DNA from: JBKJZO01 sp046715235
GTDB lineage: Bacteria; Actinomycetota; Actinomycetes; BP-191
NCBI GenBank assembly: GCA_046715235.1
Contig: JBKJZO010000062.1
Location: 1-29,897 of the forward strand
Reading direction: 5' to 3'
Length of the DNA: 29,897 nt
Part shown: one piece after another, positions 26,265-29,897 of the stretch
How the letters are laid out: every line of letters starts with the position of its first letter
How positions within the stretch are numbered: the stretch's first letter is position 1
Program-made: the position numbers and the translations under genes
Notes under the pieces: model-generated
What the model was told of the DNA's origin: nothing
The model's input: the letters and a program-made list of their open reading frames with translations, nothing else
Database searches by the model: none

Positions 26265-26366
26265 GCCGAAGGTCTCTCCCGCCCAGCATGACCAGGACCG
26301 GTGACACCGGGCCGGTGTTGCTGGCCGTGATGTCGACGCCACCGCGGTGGGGATACTCCCCTTCGA
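26265..26366 (-). ncRNA. yybP-ykoY (manganese) riboswitch in the terC-family leader
   Basis: Read on the minus strand, the leader has the two hallmark segments of this class: GAAGGGGAGTA near its 5' end (GGGGAGTA at 26354-26361) and GAGACCTTCGGC at its 3' end. The closing helix P1 pairs CGAAGG (26360-26365) with CCTTCG (26267-26272). In between are CACCGCGGTG and an arm rich in GGCC/CCGG. Members of the class bind Mn2+ and switch on exporters. The 3' strand of P1 is also an exact complement of the downstream ribosome binding site (see 26238-26245). Confidence 0.9.
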
Positions 26367-26374
26367 TTCGGTAC

Positions 26375-26380
26375 ATGCTA
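26375..26380 (-). promoter_or_regulatory. Probable -10 element of the terC-family gene
   Basis: TAGCAT on the minus strand, 8 bases upstream of the first base of the riboswitch, which is where transcription would begin. I could not identify a good -35. It is the only TANNNT well placed for the leader. Confidence 0.45.
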
Positions 26381-26423
26381 GCCGAACGTCAGGCGCACGC
26401 TCATCGAGGGACGGCGCCGCGAA

Positions 26424-28541
26424 TCAGGCGATGCCGGCGGCTTCCATGCCGCGAAGCTCTTTCTTGAGCTCGTTGATCTCGTCGCGCAGCCGCGCGGCCA
26501 ACTCGAACTGCAGCTCACGAGCTGCTTCGTGCATGTCGTCGGACAGCTGCTGGATCAGCAGGGCGAGCTCATGCCTCGGCATGCCGGCCAGCTCGCGTGC
26601 GTGCCGGCCCGCACCCGGGCCCGACTTCCCGCCCGGAACGGGTGCCTTGCCGCGACTCGCCCCGCGCGCCCGGCCGACCGCACTGCCGCCTGAGGCCTCA
26701 GCCGCCTCGTCGGCGTAGACGTCGCCAAGGATGCCGGCGATCTTCTTGCGCAGCGGCTGCGGGTCGAGACCGCGCTCGAGGTTGTAGGCGACCTGCTTCG
26801 CGCGACGCCGCGTCGTCTCGTCGATTGCGTCGCGCATCGACGGGGTGATCTGGTCGGCGTACATGTGCACCTGGCCGGACACGTGCCTGGCAGCGCGGCC
26901 GATCGTCTGGATCAGCGACCGGCCCGACCGCAGGAAACCTTCCTTGTCGGCGTCGAGGATCGCCACGAGGGACACCTCGGGCAGGTCGAGCCCTTCGCGC
27001 AGCAAGTTGATGCCGACGAGTACGTCGTACTCCCCCATCCGCAGCTCCCGCAGCAACTCGACCCGGCGCAGGGTGTCGACCTCGCTGTGCAGGTAGCGAA
27101 CCCGGATGCCGAGCTCGAGCAGGTAGTCGGTCAGGTCTTCGGACATCTTCTTGGTCAGCGTGGTCACCAAGATGCGCTCGTTGCGGTCGGTCCTGAGCCG
27201 GATCTCGTGGACCAGGTCGTCGATCTGGCCCTTCGTCGGCTTGACCACGATCTCGGGGTCGACCAGGCCGGTCGGCCGGATGATCTGCTCGACCGGGGCG
27301 CCGTCGGCAACCCGCAGCTCGTAGGGACCCGGGGTGGCCGAGAGGTAGACGGTCTGGCCGATCCGCTCGAGGAACTCGTCCCACTTCAGCGGTCGATTGT
27401 CCATCGCTGACGGCAGCCGGAAGCCGTGGTCGACGAGCGTGCGCTTGCGGCTCATGTCGCCTTCGTACATCGCTCCGATCTGCGGCACGGTGATGTGGCT
27501 CTCGTCGATGACGAGCAGGAAGTCCTCGGGGAAGTAGTCGAGGAGTGTGTGGGGCGCCGTGCCCGGCGCCCGGCCGTCGATGTGCCGCGAGTAGTTCTCG
27601 ATGCCGGAGCAGAACCCGACCTGGCGCATCATCTCGACGTCGTACGTCGTGCGCATGCGCAGGCGCTGCGCCTCCAGAAGCTTGCCCTGTCGCTCCATAG
27701 ACACGAGCTGGTCGGCGAGCTCGAGCTCGATGCCGGTGATCGCGCGTTCCATCCGCTCGGGACCGGCGACGTAGTGCGTCGCGGGGAAGACGAAGATCTC
27801 CTGGTCGATGCTCACGACCTCGCCGGTGAGCGGATGGAGTGTCGAAATCTTCTCGATCTCGTCGCCGAACATCTCGACGCGGATCGCCTTCTCCTCGTAG
27901 ACGGGGAAGATCTCGATCGTGTCGCCGCGCACCCGAAAAGTGCCTCGAGTGAAGTTGAGGTCGTTGCGCGTGTACTGCACGTCGACGAGGCGGCGGAGCA
28001 ACCGGTCCCGCTCGACCTGCTCCCCCACCCGCAGCCGGACCATGCGGTCGATGTATTCCTGCGGTGTGCCGAGCCCGTAAATGCACGACACCGAGGCGAC
28101 CACGATCACGTCGCGGCGCGTGAGCAGGCTCATCGTCGCGGAATGCCGGAGGCGCTCGACCTCCTCGTTGATCGACGAGTCCTTCTCTATGTAGGTGTCG
28201 GTCTGCGGGACGTAGGCCTCGGGCTGGTAGTAGTCGTAGTAGCTCACGAAGTACTCGACCGCGTTGCCCGGCAGCAGCTCCTTGAACTCGTTGGCCAGCT
28301 GCGCCGCCAGCGTCTTGTTGGGAGCCATCACCAGCGTCGGGCGCTGCACCCTCTCGACGAGCCACGCCGTGGTCGCCGACTTGCCGGTGCCGGTGGCACC
28401 GAGCAGGACGACGTTGCTCTCGCCCGCGCGGATGCGCCGCTCAAGCTCGTCGATTGCCTCGGGCTGGTCGCCCGCCGGCTCGAAGTCACTGACGACCTGG
28501 AACGCCGCGTGGCTGCGGGCGATGTCGTTGACTGGTCTCAC
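26424..28541 (-). CDS. uvrB: UvrB, excinuclease ABC damage-verifying helicase subunit
   Basis: Receives damaged DNA from UvrA, verifies the lesion and recruits UvrC. From GTG 28541 the protein is 705 aa and starts MRPVNDIARSHAAFQVVSDFEPAGDQP, the usual form (only part quoted is diagnostic: FEPAGDQP). Walker A is GATGTGKS (48-55). The beta-hairpin region has YYDYYQPEAYVPQTDTYIEK; later helicase motifs include DESH and QTIGRAARH. A Gly/Ala/Arg-rich linker precedes the C-terminal UVR domain (LQFELAARLRDEINELKKEL). There is no Shine-Dalgarno sequence; the -10 of a damage-type promoter lies 7 bases upstream, so the message is probably leaderless. The in-frame extension to 28571 would run through that promoter and is excluded. 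Confidence 0.97.
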   Translation of the reverse strand: MRPVNDIARSHAAFQVVSDFEPAGDQPEAIDELERRIRAGESNVVLLGATGTGKSATTAWLVERVQRPTLVMAPNKTLAAQLANEFKELLPGNAVEYFVSYYDYYQPEAYVPQTDTYIEKDSSINEEVERLRHSATMSLLTRRDVIVVASVSCIYGLGTPQEYIDRMVRLRVGEQVERDRLLRRLVDVQYTRNDLNFTRGTFRVRGDTIEIFPVYEEKAIRVEMFGDEIEKISTLHPLTGEVVSIDQEIFVFPATHYVAGPERMERAITGIELELADQLVSMERQGKLLEAQRLRMRTTYDVEMMRQVGFCSGIENYSRHIDGRAPGTAPHTLLDYFPEDFLLVIDESHITVPQIGAMYEGDMSRKRTLVDHGFRLPSAMDNRPLKWDEFLERIGQTVYLSATPGPYELRVADGAPVEQIIRPTGLVDPEIVVKPTKGQIDDLVHEIRLRTDRNERILVTTLTKKMSEDLTDYLLELGIRVRYLHSEVDTLRRVELLRELRMGEYDVLVGINLLREGLDLPEVSLVAILDADKEGFLRSGRSLIQTIGRAARHVSGQVHMYADQITPSMRDAIDETTRRRAKQVAYNLERGLDPQPLRKKIAGILGDVYADEAAEASGGSAVGRARGASRGKAPVPGGKSGPGAGRHARELAGMPRHELALLIQQLSDDMHEAARELQFELAARLRDEINELKKELRGMEAAGIA

Positions 28542-28548
28542 ACCCGCC

Positions 28549-28571
28549 AGTCTAAGGAGCGGGTCCGACAA
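28549..28571 (-). promoter_or_regulatory. PafBC-type (RecA-independent) damage promoter of uvrB
   Basis: On the minus strand: TTGTCGGAC, 8 nt (CCGCTCCT), TAGACT, then 7 bases to the uvrB GTG. It matches the consensus TTGTCRGTG-N8-TANNNT in spacing and in the first seven bases. A standard -35 is absent at 17 bases, as expected of this class. It shares GTCGGACCCG with the promoter of the DUF222/HNH gene. Confidence 0.75.
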
Positions 28572-28618
28572 CCTCCGCCCTGGCGCGGGGACGACGCTAG
28601 TGCGGCCGGTCGAACGCG

Positions 28619-29212
28619 TTAGGCCAACCGGAGTAGCTCGGCCCAGAGCGAGTCGACCCGCTCGCGCAACTCGTCGAGCGTGCCCTCGTTGACGACGACG
28701 AAGTCGGCAACGGCCACTTTGTCCGCAAGTGGCGCCTGCGCGGCGATCCGGGCGCGGGCGTCGTCCTCGGACATGCCACGAACGCCAACCAGGCGCTCCA
28801 GCTGAGCCTCCGGCGAGGTCGCCACTACGACGACGACGTCGAACTGGTCGACCAGGCCGGCCTCCACGAGCAACGGCACATCCTGTACGACGACCGCGTC
28901 GGGGGGGACATCTCGGATCGCGGTCTCGGCGGCGTTCCGGACCCGCGGGTGCACGATGGCGTTGAGCCGTGCGCGAGCACCTGCGTCTGCGAACACGATC
29001 GATGCCAGCCGGGCTCGGTCGATCTGGCCACCGGCATCGACGATGTCGGGCCCGAACTCGCCTGCGACCTCGTCAAACCCTTCGGTGCCAGGTTGTACGA
29101 CCTCGCGCGCGAGCTCATCGGAATCGATGACGACAGCGCCGCGCTCGCGCAGCAGTCGCGCGACCTCGCTCTTGCCCGATCCGATCCCGCCGGTCAGCCC
29201 GACACGCAGCAT
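28619..29212 (-). CDS. coaE: Dephospho-CoA kinase
   Basis: Phosphorylates dephospho-CoA to coenzyme A, the last step of CoA synthesis. The protein is 197 aa, a normal length for a stand-alone bacterial CoaE; some actinobacteria have a C-terminal UPF0157 extension, which is absent here. The P-loop is GGIGSGKS (8-15), followed by the acidic motif VIDSDELAREVV and the lid segment DVVVVVATSPEAQLERLV. It starts 9 bases after the rpsA stop, with AGGGG as ribosome binding site, so it is cotranscribed with rpsA, as in many actinobacteria. Confidence 0.96.
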   Translation of the reverse strand: MLRVGLTGGIGSGKSEVARLLRERGAVVIDSDELAREVVQPGTEGFDEVAGEFGPDIVDAGGQIDRARLASIVFADAGARARLNAIVHPRVRNAAETAIRDVPPDAVVVQDVPLLVEAGLVDQFDVVVVVATSPEAQLERLVGVRGMSEDDARARIAAQAPLADKVAVADFVVVNEGTLDELRERVDSLWAELLRLA

Positions 29213-29221
29213 GGGCCCCTG

Positions 29222-29896
29222 CTAGCTGTCGGCTGCCTTTTCGACGGGCGCTTCGTCGGATTGTCCGGCCGCATGGAGCTTGTCGCGCAGAGCGGCGAGA
29301 GCCTCGTCACTGGCGAGGGTGCCGGCATCGTCGGTGGACGACGAGGAGTAGCTCGCGGCGGACGCGGCATCGTCGGGGGCTGGGCCCGCGGCGGCGGCAG
29401 CAACTGCGGCCTCCTCGGCCTCTGCCGCGGCCTGCGCCTGAGCAGCGTCGAATCGGGCGTGCGCCTCAGCGTACTGCGTCTCCCAGGCGGCCTGCTGATC
29501 CTCGTAGCCGGGCAGCCACGACTGCGTCTCCGCGTCGAAGCCCTCGGGGTAGAGGTAGTTGCCGGACGAGTCGTACTGCGCGTCCATGCCCCACTGGGCG
29601 GGATCGAAGGCGACCGCTTCGCCGATGGTGCCCTCGCTCGCCTGCTTCAGCGACAGCGAGATGCGCCGGCGCTCGAGGTCGATGTCGATGACCTTGACGC
29701 TGATCTCGTCGCCGACGTTGACAACCTGCTCGGGGATCTCGACGTGCCGCTCGGACAGCTCCGAGATGTGCACGAGACCCTCGATGCCCTCGCCGACGCG
29801 CACGAACGCGCCGAACGGCACGAGCTTGGTGACCTTGCCGGCCACGACCTGCCCGATCTGGTGGGTGCGGGCGAACTGGCGCCACGGGTCTTCCTG
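29222..29896 (-). CDS. rpsA: 30S ribosomal protein S1, C-terminal part (5' end beyond window)
   Basis: RNA-binding ribosomal protein S1. The frame is open to the window edge; 224 C-terminal residues are visible. They begin QEDPWRQFARTHQIGQVV and cover the end of one S1 domain boundary and the last full S1 domain (GKVTKLVPFGAFVRVGEGIEGLVHISEL, quoted in part). The motif LERRRISLSLKQA closes the domain. A long acidic and Ala/Ser-rich tail follows (about 130 residues), with a Tyr/Gln/Trp-rich stretch, typical of actinobacterial S1. The GTG at 29845 is internal, not the start. Confidence 0.96.
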   Translation of the reverse strand, partial: QEDPWRQFARTHQIGQVVAGKVTKLVPFGAFVRVGEGIEGLVHISELSERHVEIPEQVVNVGDEISVKVIDIDLERRRISLSLKQASEGTIGEAVAFDPAQWGMDAQYDSSGNYLYPEGFDAETQSWLPGYEDQQAAWETQYAEAHARFDAAQAQAAAEAEEAAVAAAAAGPAPDDAASAASYSSSSTDDAGTLASDEALAALRDKLHAAGQSDEAPVEKAADS

Positions 29897-29897
29897 C

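Noticed and set aside
28610..28620. TCGAAC half-site near uvrB that resembles a LexA box
   Set aside because: The second half (GTTCGA after 4 bases) is absent, and it lies at the coaE end of the gap beyond the better damage promoter.

Overview
High-GC DNA from an actinomycete, read as one contiguous chromosomal window of housekeeping genes. The lineage call rests on OpcA, RbpA and WhiA, which are actinobacterial markers, and on an SsgA-like protein, a family confined to morphologically complex, often sporulating actinomycetes. No genus can be named from sequence alone. I see no tRNA, rRNA, CRISPR array or insertion sequence, and no gene-free stretch longer than 300 bases.

Layout. (1) 3-3090, plus strand: the 3' end of zwf, then opcA and pgl, an overlapping operon for the oxidative pentose phosphate branch. 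(2) 3119-3820, minus: rbpA and secG. (3) 3878-9713, minus: a complete five-gene oligopeptide ABC importer (oppA-B-C-D-F type), bounded by hairpins and lying between secG and tpiA, which are close neighbours in many actinobacteria. (4) 10006-12984, minus: gap-pgk-tpiA, lower glycolysis. (5) 13149-18002, minus: uvrC-rapZ-yvcK-whiA, tightly packed or overlapping. (6) 18122-20021, plus: a DUF222/HNH endonuclease of the 13E12 type and an SsgA-like protein, both between uvrC and uvrA. (7) 20036-22927, minus: uvrA. (8) 23195-25172, plus: a membrane-anchored cupredoxin and a GT2-GtrA glycosyltransferase fusion. (9) 25230-26366, minus: a TerC-family protein behind a yybP-ykoY (manganese) riboswitch. 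(10) 26424-29897, minus: uvrB, coaE and the 3' end of rpsA.

The most interesting signal is regulatory. Three genes, uvrA, uvrB and the divergent DUF222/HNH nuclease, each carry upstream a close match to the RecA-independent DNA-damage promoter of actinobacteria (TTGTCRGTG, 8 nt, TANNNT; activated by PafBC). I saw no such match at the other gene starts I inspected. This suggests that an uncharacterised HNH nuclease is induced together with nucleotide excision repair. The nuclease gene also contains a 22-bp perfect palindrome between its two domains.

A second clear regulatory device is the terC leader: the 3' strand of the riboswitch P1 helix is an exact 8-base complement of the terC ribosome binding site, giving a simple model of translational switching by metal.
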